The notes under the pieces are model-generated. The model did not search any database. It was not told where the DNA came from and was given only the letters and a program-made list of their open reading frames with translations. A DNA stretch of 64,000 nucleotides from Leptolyngbya sp. SIOISBB. GTDB taxonomy: Bacteria; Cyanobacteriota; Cyanobacteriia; Phormidesmidales; Phormidesmidaceae. The position numbers and the translations under genes were made by a program. Position 1 is the stretch's first letter. Every line of letters starts with the position of its first letter. This document shows positions 8,070 through 15,208 of the stretch, one piece after another. Location of the stretch: the NCBI GenBank assembly GCA_010671905.1, contig JAAHII010000001.1:4712001-4776000 (forward strand), read 5' to 3'.

Positions 8070-8838
8070 GGTTGAACCCCTCTGCCGTCAAGCCCTAGAG
8101 ATCGGGAAACGCACTCTGGGGGAGGAGCATCCCACTGTCGCCACCGGTCTCAACAATTTGGCCCTTTTATACTGGAAGCAGGGGCGCTATAGCGAAGCCG
8201 AGCCGCTCTACCGGCAATCCTTAGAGGTCACGAAACGGACCCGAGTGGAGGACCATCCCGATGTCGCGTCCAGCCTCAACAATTTGGCCAGTTTATACCA
8301 GGACCAGGGGCGCTATAGCGAGGCCGAACCCCTCTTACTGCAAGCCCTCGACATCGGCAAACGGACCCTAGGGGAGGACCATCCCGATGTCGCGTTCAGC
8401 CTCAACAATTTGGCCAGTTTATACTGGAAGCAGGGGCGCTATAGCGAGGCCGAGCCCCTCTTACTGCAAGCCCTCGACATCGGCAAACGGACCCTAGGGG
8501 AGGACGATCCCTATGTCGCCACCGGTCTCAACAATTTGGCTATATTATACCAGGACCAGGGGCGCTACCGCGAGGCCGAACCCCTCTTACTGCAAGCCCT
8601 CGACATCGGCAAACGGACCCTCGGCAATGACCATCCCGATGTGGCAGGCGGCCTGTTCAATTTGGGCACACTGCGATACGAGCAGCAGCAATATGCCGAC
8701 GCCCAGTCTTTACTGCTAGCGGCGCACCAGATTTTTCAGTCGCGTCTTGGCAGCGAACACCCACACACCCAGACAGCGCAAGCTTGGCTGAATAAAACCC
8801 AAGCCGCCTTAGACGCGGTGAATGAAAAGTCTGATTAA
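8032..8838 (+). CDS. TPR sensor part of the NB-ARC protein (frame-shifted continuation)
   Basis: 268 residues of kinesin-light-chain-like tetratricopeptide repeats of 42 residues, each with LNNLA(L/S)LY, QGRYSEAEPL and GKRTLGEDHPDVA blocks. Its first codon is a TTG with no ribosome site, inside a repeat. The residues before it in this frame (HPDFAFSLNNLA) complete the repeat, so it is the continuation of the gene at 6462. Removing one C near 7998 restores a single protein of about 790 residues. Repeats two to six are almost identical in DNA, so copy number may vary. The last four bases overlap the convergent RecT-like gene. Confidence 0.8.
   Translation: MALLHMNQGRYSEVEPLCRQALEIGKRTLGEEHPTVATGLNNLALLYWKQGRYSEAEPLYRQSLEVTKRTRVEDHPDVASSLNNLASLYQDQGRYSEAEPLLLQALDIGKRTLGEDHPDVAFSLNNLASLYWKQGRYSEAEPLLLQALDIGKRTLGEDDPYVATGLNNLAILYQDQGRYREAEPLLLQALDIGKRTLGNDHPDVAGGLFNLGTLRYEQQQYADAQSLLLAAHQIFQSRLGSEHPHTQTAQAWLNKTQAALDAVNEKSD
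8100..8640 (+). repeat. 126-bp tandem repeats encoding TPR units
   Basis: Four to five direct repeats of 126 bp (42 codons) recur with few differences, for example around the CTCAACAATTTGGCC block at about 8148, 8274, 8400 and 8526. Near-identity shows recent expansion or homogenisation of the sensor region. Assembly collapse or expansion is possible here. Confidence 0.8.
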
Positions 8839-9572
8839 TCGCTATCACCAGGCACGATATTGCCTTCAGCCTCAATCATCTCAACCAACTGATCACATTG
8901 CTCCGGCGTCAGCTCGTTAGGAATGCGAACACCAAACGTTTGCAGCATCGCAATCACCGTCGGCTTGTCTACGCCAGCAGCCTCACGCACATCCTGAATG
9001 CGGCGGTTATTGTCAATCCGCATCGCGTGTTCTGGAATCGTATCGGTTTCGGATTCATCCAGAAAGCCCAGACCACAGATAGAGAGGGTGACACGGCGTT
9101 TACTCTTGGTCTCGGCCTTCATGATGGCATTGGCTAAGTCATCACCACGCAAAGGGCTGAACGTACCGTCCTTCTTGAAATATCGCTTACCACTTTGAGC
9201 CGTTTCCCAGGTGCCGTTTGCCTTCTCAATGGGCACAACCCCAGTAGCCTCATCGGTGCGGCCATAGCTGTTCGTCGCCCTCGCCTTGACGATGTAGACG
9301 CCATTACATTCGCTGCGTTCGACGATTTCAATGCTGACGCCGTGAATGCTGCGGAGCTGATCCGTTGCATCCTTACGGGCATAGAGGGTCAGTTTGTCGT
9401 TCAGCACGATGTATTCAAAGGGGCGGGTCAGTGGGTTCAAGCCCACACTGTTGCAGACCGCTCGATAATAGTTCATGCGCTCTAAGGGAGCCAATGATGA
9501 TAAATCGCCATTCACTAAGACCTTTTCTAAATCCAAGGTCTCGACGGGTTGTTTAACGATTGCATCACTCAT
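8835..9572 (-). CDS. RecT-like single-strand annealing protein
   Basis: 245 residues from ATG 9572, chosen because GGAGG lies seven bases upstream; an upstream extension lacks a good site. The block GLNPLTRPFEYIVLN, then KLTLYARKDATDQLR, TGVVPIEKANG and ANAIMKAETKSKRRVTLSI is typical of a phage family placed with RecT/Bet-type annealing proteins that pair complementary DNA ends during replication and recombination. The C-terminal 45 residues are acidic and may bind a partner nuclease or SSB. It is the last gene of the leftward operon under the promoter at 10486. No partner exonuclease gene is seen beside it. Confidence 0.7.
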   Translation of the reverse strand: MSDAIVKQPVETLDLEKVLVNGDLSSLAPLERMNYYRAVCNSVGLNPLTRPFEYIVLNDKLTLYARKDATDQLRSIHGVSIEIVERSECNGVYIVKARATNSYGRTDEATGVVPIEKANGTWETAQSGKRYFKKDGTFSPLRGDDLANAIMKAETKSKRRVTLSICGLGFLDESETDTIPEHAMRIDNNRRIQDVREAAGVDKPTVIAMLQTFGVRIPNELTPEQCDQLVEMIEAEGNIVPGDSD

Positions 9573-9720
9573 CTTCAATCCTCCAACCACTGACAAAACC
9601 ACAGAGTTATCGGCCCATCGGCAATCCAATGACCCACGATATCGAGACGCAGGATGATGAACCCTGCGATGCGGTGTTTAATCTTGTTCATTGCTCATCC
9701 CTGAAACGTTTGCAAAAGAA

Positions 9721-9750
9721 AGGCGATCGCCTTACCTGCAGCGATCGCCT
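9721..9750 (-). terminator. HIP1-based hairpin terminator after the leftward gene at 9765
   Basis: AGGCGATCGC and GCGATCGCCT form a perfect 10-bp stem with a 10-base loop. Read on the minus strand, the stem is followed by TTTCTTTT, as in an intrinsic terminator. It lies 15 bases after the gene at 9765-10100, so part of the transcription may stop before the RecT-like gene. Confidence 0.5.
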
Positions 9751-9764
9751 CGAAAACTCAGTGC

Positions 9765-10100
9765 TTAAAACAGGTCGTGACCGTCAGCAACGCATAAGCT
9801 GTTGCCAGCGCTGCCATCGACATAACCCCAAGCGTGGGTAGGAGCCTGACGCTTACTGCGGTCGGCTGCCCGGTAGCTATTGATCAGTCGCTCTTGTTCC
9901 TCAAGCTTGAACTTGAACGCTGTGAGTACCGCACTGCGGTAGACAGGGCACTTGGCAACACGCGCTTGGTCAACGGTGCCAGCATCAATGTCATGCTGAG
10001 CAGATTCATAAATATCGCCCACCATGTCAGCGCCATCAGGCTCATAGTGGCTTTCTACAGCAGTCGCGCCGAATGCAGGTACAGAATTTTCGAGTAACAT
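9765..10100 (-). CDS. Small hypothetical prophage protein
   Basis: About 111 residues from ATG 10100; an in-frame TTG nine bases upstream is the alternative. Acidic N-terminal half, then a VLTAFKFKLEEQERLINSYR helix. Not recognised. It lies between the small CxxC protein and the RecT-like gene in the leftward operon, so it is probably an early protein connected with DNA metabolism or its control. Confidence 0.55.
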   Translation of the reverse strand: MLLENSVPAFGATAVESHYEPDGADMVGDIYESAQHDIDAGTVDQARVAKCPVYRSAVLTAFKFKLEEQERLINSYRAADRSKRQAPTHAWGYVDGSAGNSLCVADGHDLF

Positions 10101-10194
10101 ATTGGTCAATAACCTTTTGTTGGGTTTACGAATAGGGCGATCGCGGATCTTTGGTAGGAGAGGCGACGCCCTTTTTGGTGTCTTGATAGATGCC

Positions 10195-10427
10195 CTAAGC
10201 AGCCTTTTGACCGAAATCGACGTGAATCACGTTGCTTTCCATGAGCCCTAGGTACGTCGCGAGTGCCACTACGTCTTGCTTGCGGCGTAGGTCAAGACCC
10301 CCGTGCAAAGGGGGCAGACTTTACGCAGCTTGCGGGTGCGGTAGCCTTTGCTGTACCCAGCCACGCCACACGCTACGTAAATCGCTTGGCGCAATTCGTT
10401 GATAGGAGTGGCGGCGGTGAGTTTCAT
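10195..10427 (-). CDS. Small CxxC early phage protein with a frame break
   Basis: Starting from ATG 10427, the frame gives 52 residues ending soon after KVCPLCTG and stops at 10269. A one-base shift at the C5 tract 10298-10302 lets it continue as GLDLRRKQDVVALATYLGL to a TAG at 10195, giving a coherent protein of about 77 residues. The CPLC pair suggests a metal or redox site. It is the first gene after the leftward promoter at 10486-10458. Whether the shift is real or a sequencing error cannot be told here. Confidence 0.5.
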
Positions 10428-10457
10428 GGCTTCGGTTCGTTGGTTGCTTATGGGTCT

Positions 10458-10486
10458 ATTGTAGTCCAGTTAACTGGACTTGTCAA
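10458..10486 (-). promoter_or_regulatory. Leftward sigma70-type promoter
   Basis: On the minus strand TTGACA (10486-10481) is followed after exactly 17 bases by TACAAT (10463-10458), five of six matches to consensus. It should drive 10427 to 8835. The perfect 18-bp operator fills the spacer. Confidence 0.7.
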
Positions 10487-10514
10487 TTAACTGGACTGAT
10501 TGACAAGTCCAGTT
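10463..10514. promoter_or_regulatory. Operator cluster between divergent promoters
   Basis: A perfect 18-bp palindrome AGTCCAGTTAACTGGACT (10463-10480), a half-site TTAACTGGACT (10487-10497) and AGTCCAGTT (10506-10514) repeat one element. In addition 16-base arms at 10472-10487 and 10499-10514 form a larger inverted repeat. The sites cover both spacers and the gap between the two -35 boxes, which is the expected design for a phage repressor/Cro operator. The likely binder is the HTH protein at 10575. Confidence 0.75.
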
Positions 10515-10528
10515 GGTTTAGATAGACT
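10500..10528 (+). promoter_or_regulatory. Rightward sigma70-type promoter
   Basis: TTGACA at 10500-10505 and TAGACT at 10523-10528 with a 17-base spacer, upstream of the regulator gene. An operator half-site lies in the spacer, which fits autoregulation. Confidence 0.6.
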
Positions 10529-10574
10529 CGCGATGTAGTCTATTTGGGTGGTCTAAGTGATTGGAGTCGCCACC

Positions 10575-10796
10575 GTGGACATGAAGGAGTTGCGGGAGAG
10601 GGTAGATCTTTCTCCTGAGGCTGTTGCTGTTGCCCTTAGTGTTGCGGTTTCAACTGTTCGGAATTGGGAAGCTGGAACAACAGAACCTCGGCCAGGTGTG
10701 ACAAGCCTGCCGATGTATCTAGAGGTTTATGGCTGCACTCTTTCGGAATTGGTTGAAGCGGCAAAAGAGAGCCTGCAAAAACGGTCAGCAAAATAA
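10575..10796 (+). CDS. Cro/C1-type helix-turn-helix regulator
   Basis: 73 residues from GTG 10575, chosen because GGAG sits eight bases upstream; ATG 10581 and GTG 10557 are alternatives. The domain runs through LRERVDLSPEAVAVALSVAVSTVRNWEAG, a clear XRE helix-turn-helix with the recognition helix at VSTVRNWEAG. No dimerisation or protease domain follows, so it is Cro-like in size. It is divergent from the recombination operon and next to the operator cluster, so it probably sets the balance between the two promoters. Confidence 0.75.
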   Translation: MDMKELRERVDLSPEAVAVALSVAVSTVRNWEAGTTEPRPGVTSLPMYLEVYGCTLSELVEAAKESLQKRSAK

Positions 10797-10798
10797 GA

Positions 10799-10834
10799 AG
10801 GCGATCGCAGCCGTCCAAAGCATTGCGATCGCCT
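10799..10834 (+). terminator. HIP1 pair hairpin after the regulator gene
   Basis: GGCGATCGC and GCGATCGCC, 16 bases apart, form a 9-bp stem just after the stop at 10796. No T-run follows, so termination is weak or absent; it may only be a pair of HIP1 sites. Confidence 0.3.
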
Positions 10835-10872
10835 CTAACTCCACCCAAGCAGTTAAACCCATAGGTGAAGTC

Positions 10873-11196
10873 ATGAATACTTTATCAACGACGCTCCGCG
10901 AGGGGCGACAGATTGTCACGCAATTACCGCCCGGTATGCCGCTGCCCGAGTTCGACCTATTCCAGCCCGTGCAATGGGAGGACTATCGCGGAACGACCAA
11001 GGGCCATGTGGTTGGCCGGTATTGGATTGATGTCAATACCGCAGTGCTAGAGCTGGGTCGCGTCGAACCCGGTTGGCACTACCAAGTAAGTCGCGTCTAT
11101 GGCGTCACCGATCTAAAGGAATTGATTGGCGCTAACCCCGAGCAAGTCATGCTGCCGGAATCGGATCTCACCGCATTGGAGGGCGTTGCATCATGA
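10873..11196 (+). CDS. Hypothetical prophage protein
   Basis: 107 residues from ATG 10873; an upstream extension of the frame overlaps the regulator gene and the HIP1 hairpin and is not supported. The protein reads as a small soluble alpha/beta domain (GHVVGRYWIDVNTAVLELGRV, then EPGWHYQVSRVYG). It is not recognised and is the first of three overlapping genes ending at 11557. Confidence 0.6.
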   Translation: MNTLSTTLREGRQIVTQLPPGMPLPEFDLFQPVQWEDYRGTTKGHVVGRYWIDVNTAVLELGRVEPGWHYQVSRVYGVTDLKELIGANPEQVMLPESDLTALEGVAS

Positions 11197-11387
11197 AAAC
11201 GTTTATTCCCTTGACCGTCGATGACGCGGTTCCTGCCATGCAAGGGTGTTATCAGGAATGGTGTTCAGACCAAGGCGTCGAGCGCAGTCCCGTTGCATGG
11301 CTGATGTGGCGCAATAAACAGTTACCAGAGTTTGAGGCGACGTGCCGGGGCTTTGTGAGGCTGCATTGCCGGGAGGGTTTAGCATAA
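11193..11387 (+). CDS. Small hypothetical prophage protein
   Basis: 64 residues, start overlapping the previous stop (ATGA). It contains two Cys-rich spots (GCYQEWCSD and CRGFVRLHCR) and several Trp. No function recognised. Translation is coupled on both sides. Confidence 0.55.
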   Translation: MKTFIPLTVDDAVPAMQGCYQEWCSDQGVERSPVAWLMWRNKQLPEFEATCRGFVRLHCREGLA

Positions 11388-11557
11388 TGCAGCCAGTAGC
11401 CAAGCAAATCCTCGGCATCACAAAGAAACGTCGTGAGGCACTCGACGAGCTGACCACTCAAATACTTGACAGTTCTGACTGTCCCTCTGAGTGGCGGGAA
11501 TTGGTACTCGAAGTGAATTTCACCTATCCGGCCCGCAAGGGTAAGGAGGTGCCATGA
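11387..11557 (+). CDS. 56-residue prophage protein, copy 1 of a duplicated family
   Basis: MQPVAKQILGITKKRREALDEL-type N-terminus, then a basic end with ARKGKEV. The gene at 23801-23971 encodes the same protein with about 80 percent identical residues. In both places it overlaps the preceding stop and is near the end of an operon. All-helical; function unknown. Confidence 0.65.
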   Translation: MQPVAKQILGITKKRREALDELTTQILDSSDCPSEWRELVLEVNFTYPARKGKEVP

Positions 11558-12759
11558 GAAGGTATTGTGTTGCTCGATAAATCAGCCCATAGAACCTGGA
11601 AACCCCCCTCACCATATCGGCAAGGGGGTTTCGTTTTGGGGTTAACTAGGGCTCTCGGAGTCCTTAGCCAGCCCTCGTAGTGCTCGACAGTCTTTTTGAG
11701 GCGATCGGCAAACTGGTACAAGTCATCGACCTTCCCGAGATCGACTTTTTCTTCATTTTTGCCTTCAACCCCATGATCGAACAGGCCAAGACGCAGTCTC
11801 TCAGGGTTGTTGAAATAGAACCTGCAAATTGGTTTACGGTTATTGTCGTCCAAAAGGATGCCGCAGTAAGTCATCACATCCCGCATCGCAACTCTTGACG
11901 CCTCAATGCTTTCTCTCAGGATGGACTTAACGATGTACCAGCCCTCTAGCTCCTCTTCTGTGGTGACGACTCCATTGGAGCTTTGATCTTCGTCTTCGGA
12001 TGGTGACTCTGCAGCCTGCTCAGGTTCAGTCGATCCAGACTCGGCAAGACTGGATGCTGACTGCAATAACCCACTGATTTGTTCGCGGATAAATTGTCGG
12101 AAAGCTCTTTTAACAAAGCCTTCAAACTCTTCTTTGACGCGCTCGGTGATCCTGCCTGGATAGACCTGGGCGGCAAAGAAGCGGATAAATTCATCAGAGG
12201 GAGCATTTAACTCATCGGTAAGGATGCGCTGAATCTCCCGTGTATACTTCAATTCGCTGGCTGTGGTAAGAATCTCCTCTATGTCAAAGGATTGCTTGCT
12301 GAGTCTTTTTAATTCAGCAATTGCCCCATCCTGAAGATTGAGCATATCAATCTCTAGAAAAGGCTTTTCATCCAGCTTATTGGGCTCTACTAAGTCTGAA
12401 TAAAACCGATACATGAGGCCATTGGTGAGAACCCCGATTCTCGCCTTGGTCGCTGCAAAGTAGTGGAATAGCTGACTATGTGCATCGTCGTTTGCAAGCT
12501 TGTCGGCATGATGCTTGCACTCAATCAGGATAATTGGCTTGCCGTCCTGAATGATTGCGTAGTCTAACTTGTACTTCCTGCTAGCTCCAACATTGGCATC
12601 GAATTCTGGCACCACCTCATTGATGTCAAAGACGTTGTAACCTAGCGCCTGAATGAAGGGCATGATCAGGCTTGTTTTAGTTGCTTCCTCGGTTTTTATC
12701 CGATCCAATTGAGAGGAAAGGTTTGAGGATAAAGCTTTAATTTGATCTATAAAGTCCAT
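11524..12759 (-). CDS. HsdR N-terminal-like nuclease-domain protein
   Basis: 411 residues as read. Residues about 25-150 match the type I restriction R-protein N-terminal domain: TKTSLIMPFIQALGYNVFD, a conserved D in YKLDYAII and the ECK core in IILIECKHHAD, the PD-(D/E)xK nuclease signature. A helical region, an acidic linker (SEDEDQSS) and an all-beta C-terminal domain follow. No methylase or specificity subunit is beside it. The last 35 residues run through a terminator hairpin; a one-base shift at 11672-11674 would end the frame at 11642, just before the hairpin. Probable defence-related cargo. Confidence 0.75.
   Translation of the reverse strand: MDFIDQIKALSSNLSSQLDRIKTEEATKTSLIMPFIQALGYNVFDINEVVPEFDANVGASRKYKLDYAIIQDGKPIILIECKHHADKLANDDAHSQLFHYFAATKARIGVLTNGLMYRFYSDLVEPNKLDEKPFLEIDMLNLQDGAIAELKRLSKQSFDIEEILTTASELKYTREIQRILTDELNAPSDEFIRFFAAQVYPGRITERVKEEFEGFVKRAFRQFIREQISGLLQSASSLAESGSTEPEQAAESPSEDEDQSSNGVVTTEEELEGWYIVKSILRESIEASRVAMRDVMTYCGILLDDNNRKPICRFYFNNPERLRLGLFDHGVEGKNEEKVDLGKVDDLYQFADRLKKTVEHYEGWLRTPRALVNPKTKPPCRYGEGGFQVLWADLSSNTIPSHGTSLPLRAG
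11598..11637 (+). terminator. Intrinsic terminator after the 10873-11557 operon
   Basis: AAACCCCC and GGGGGTTT arms around a loop of about 15 bases, followed by TTTCGTTTT on the plus strand. It lies 40 bases after the stop of 11557. The convergent HsdR-N-like frame reads through this hairpin, which argues that its true end is upstream of it. Confidence 0.7.
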
Positions 12760-12892
12760 AAGGTTTTAGATGATAATTGAACGCTATTCGTCTTCGCCAA
12801 AGAACTGCTTTTCGCTGAATGGAGGTTGTTAATGATCGGGGGTAGGAGTGTTGAGAAACCCTAGGTTTATAGCTTGGGGCTTTACGCAAAAC

Positions 12893-13016
12893 TCACTCCG
12901 TTTGCTTTGTTTCTTCTAGTTCTTCCAGAGTTTCTTGAATTTCGTCAGCAGCATCTCTCATCAAACGCAACAATTCCAGCAATTCCCCACTTAGCTAATC
13001 CAGATAGCTTCTCCAT
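12893..13016 (-). CDS. Small helical protein with a frame break
   Basis: ATG 13016 follows an AGGATAAGGAT ribosome site 32 bases after the stop of 13049. Eight codons (MEKLSGLA) read in one frame and the rest (GELLELLRLMRDAADEIQE to TGA 12895) in the next. Losing one A at 12991-12992 joins them into about 40 residues of acidic coiled coil. Whether it is a real gene is uncertain. Confidence 0.35.
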
Positions 13017-13048
13017 ATCCTTATCCTGTAAAACGAGATTTATAGTGG

Positions 13049-14089
13049 CTAGAATTGAATCCAACCAGCTACCGTCAGAACCAAAACCGCCGCATCAGAA
13101 ACCTGTTGATCCGCCAAGTATTCTTCATCAGAAATTTCCATAAGCAATGCATCGATACCGTTGGCTAGATCTTGTGCCAGCGGTTTGATGTCTTCAGGGG
13201 TTCTAGCTTTGGCGGCAATCTCTGGTATAAGTTGGCCATCGTTCCCCAACGCAGCCAGCATGTCTGCACTGGTTGCTAGCTTATTTGCTGAGGAAGCGTT
13301 TTTCCATTGCAGGGTATTGGCCTGATGAAGAGTTCCGCCTTTGTACCATTCCTCTTCTGCTCGTTTTAAGTCCCGAGCTTCAATAAAGCGAGTATGAGCA
13401 ATTTCCTCATTTGCCTTATACTCGGCCAGCTTGGCCTGAGCCTCACTATATTGGGGGCTTTCTGGCGGAATTCTCTCCAGTGAATTCAATGCTTTGCGCC
13501 ATTCAGAAACTACGTTCCTCCAATCACTTTCAGATTCAGCAGTGCTTGCAGAGATGGCGGCTGTTTCTCCAGCCTCAAGGGCATTCCCCCAGTGGTCAAT
13601 CTCAGGCTCTGTACTTTCAGTTTGACCCGAAGTAGTTTGTGATGAAGCATTATTAAGTGCAGAGATCACAGTGACTCCCCCCACGGTTAAGGCTCCCATG
13701 CAAATCAGGCCAGCAACACCGACGCTAATTGCGATAGGCCTCGGCAAGCCGAAAAGCGTAGGGCGTTTTTGGGGACTGGTAATAGGCGCTGAAGCCTCAG
13801 CGCTTGAGATCTTCCATTTGTCTTGCCATGCAGCACCCCGCCCGATCGCCTCTGCCTGCAGGGCTACATCGGTGAACCCTTTCGGAGCGATCGTCTGAAT
13901 CCCCTTTTTTATTTTTGTGGCCAAGCTTTGTTCGGGGGGCTGTTGGCCGCTGACTCGTATTTTGAGCAATGAACCGGAATTGGTCACTCGCACAGTCACG
14001 TTTTCCGACGAAAACGACTTATTCATTAAGGCTTCTAGAGCTTTGGTGTCACCATCCTTTGCTGCCTGTAGCGTTAGCGTTGCTGACAT
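13049..14089 (-). CDS. Membrane-anchored protein with N-terminal cyanobacterial domain
   Basis: 346 residues from ATG 14089 (MSATLTLQAAKDGD), preferred over the longer form because this is the usual start of the domain. Residues 1-90 are the small alpha/beta domain seen at the N-terminus of many cyanobacterial proteins (LQAAKDGDTKALEALMNKS). One transmembrane segment follows (about 120-145, PIAISVGVAGLICMGALTVG), then a long charged helical part. Function unknown. The small helical gene at 13016 follows it on the same strand. Confidence 0.7.
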   Translation of the reverse strand: MSATLTLQAAKDGDTKALEALMNKSFSSENVTVRVTNSGSLLKIRVSGQQPPEQSLATKIKKGIQTIAPKGFTDVALQAEAIGRGAAWQDKWKISSAEASAPITSPQKRPTLFGLPRPIAISVGVAGLICMGALTVGGVTVISALNNASSQTTSGQTESTEPEIDHWGNALEAGETAAISASTAESESDWRNVVSEWRKALNSLERIPPESPQYSEAQAKLAEYKANEEIAHTRFIEARDLKRAEEEWYKGGTLHQANTLQWKNASSANKLATSADMLAALGNDGQLIPEIAAKARTPEDIKPLAQDLANGIDALLMEISDEEYLADQQVSDAAVLVLTVAGWIQF

Positions 14090-14824
14090 GATGAGTACCT
14101 GTAGGAAGGTTATCCAAGTTTTCACGGATGCCGCCCAAAGATCAGCATTTCACAACCATTGAAAAAATCCACGGTTACGAATTGGAGCGTTAGTTTCTCT
14201 TGCTACCCAAACAAGCACTAACTATCGAATCAAATAAATGGACTCCGTGAATTCGCCATTAGCCGCACTTGGCGCGACAAAAATCCTTAACAGAGTAGAT
14301 TCCTGCTTAACAGGAAGGTAAAACCTTTGCGAAGTATCGGGGTATACCTTCTGTCCAGAATTAAATCCATTTGATTGATGGGTTATGTTTTTGGCTAATG
14401 CAGCTCTTTATTGCAGTATTTTTAGGTGGGTGCTGTCGAGATGTGCATGTGAAGTTCAGGTGCTTGTGAGTGGGATCACCTAAGAGTCAGAGCGGAAGTC
14501 CGTAAGGTTTTGATAAAGCCAGAAAACAAAACATCCCCTTGAACTGGCGGGGTTTTAGGAAGACTATTCAAGACTGCTTCTATTTTGCAGCGTCAGGGTG
14601 CCGCCTCGTTGTCATTGCACAAAGACATGTTTACTACTCAAAAAGCCTTTATAAACACTGCACAACACGAGATCTGCACTTTGTCGCCAGAGGCAGCTGA
14701 CTCAAAATGGCGATCGTATTGCAGCAAACCACAGGCTCATCACCTTACAGTATTGGTGGAGGCGGCAGGCTCAAAAAGGCTTTGGGCTAGTTCACTTAAT
14801 CGACGCCGCTCCGAAGGGGCATCA
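14090..14824. other. Gene-poor stretch upstream of the PAS-like gene
   Basis: No convincing gene. An imperfect CCCC/GGGG hairpin followed by TTTT lies near 14531-14555. The frame of the PAS-like protein is open back to 14585, but without a ribosome site or protein-like composition. A promoter for 14089 should lie in its left part. Confidence 0.4.
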
Positions 14825-15208
14825 ATGACAGAATTACAAAGCCTATGGGCCAGTAGTCACGATGACTACTGGCAAGGGCTAACCGAGACCGCGTTTATCT
14901 ACAGCAGTGATAACGACTTTCAGTGCTTAGCAGTACGTTCTCCGTTGGGGGATCGCAGGCTGAATAGAAATGATTGTCTAGGTAAATCACTGAATTACCT
15001 AGATCCAGAGATAGCTAATCCACGAATCGAGGCAATCAAAGAAGCCCTGGCGATTCGCGAAACGATCACCTACGAATACAGTCACTACTGGGATAACTTG
15101 ACTTGGGAGTTTGTTTGTGAAGTAACTCCCCTGGCAGGTTTTGATGAGGTACTGGTGACCATTGCCGACAAGCATGAATGGCAAAAAGAGTATTGGGCTA
15201 AGCAATGA
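14825..15208 (+). CDS. PAS-like sensor-domain protein
   Basis: 127 residues from ATG 14825. The layout TAFIYSSDNDFQCLAV, then NDCLGKSLNYLDPE, IEAIKEALAIRETITYEY and FVCEVTPLAGFDEVLVTIAD follows the strands and helices of a single PAS fold. There is no output domain. Its stop overlaps the end of the convergent repressor gene by 11 bases. A small ligand- or partner-sensing protein next to a repressor suggests a role in induction, which is inference. Confidence 0.6.
   Translation: MTELQSLWASSHDDYWQGLTETAFIYSSDNDFQCLAVRSPLGDRRLNRNDCLGKSLNYLDPEIANPRIEAIKEALAIRETITYEYSHYWDNLTWEFVCEVTPLAGFDEVLVTIADKHEWQKEYWAKQ

Noticed and set aside
8100-8640. CRISPR or minisatellite
   Set aside because: The 126-bp unit is an exact codon multiple and encodes 42-residue TPRs in an open frame.
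10263-10490. Plus-strand open frame over the operator
   Set aside because: It covers the operator and the opposite strand of the small CxxC gene; no ribosome site.
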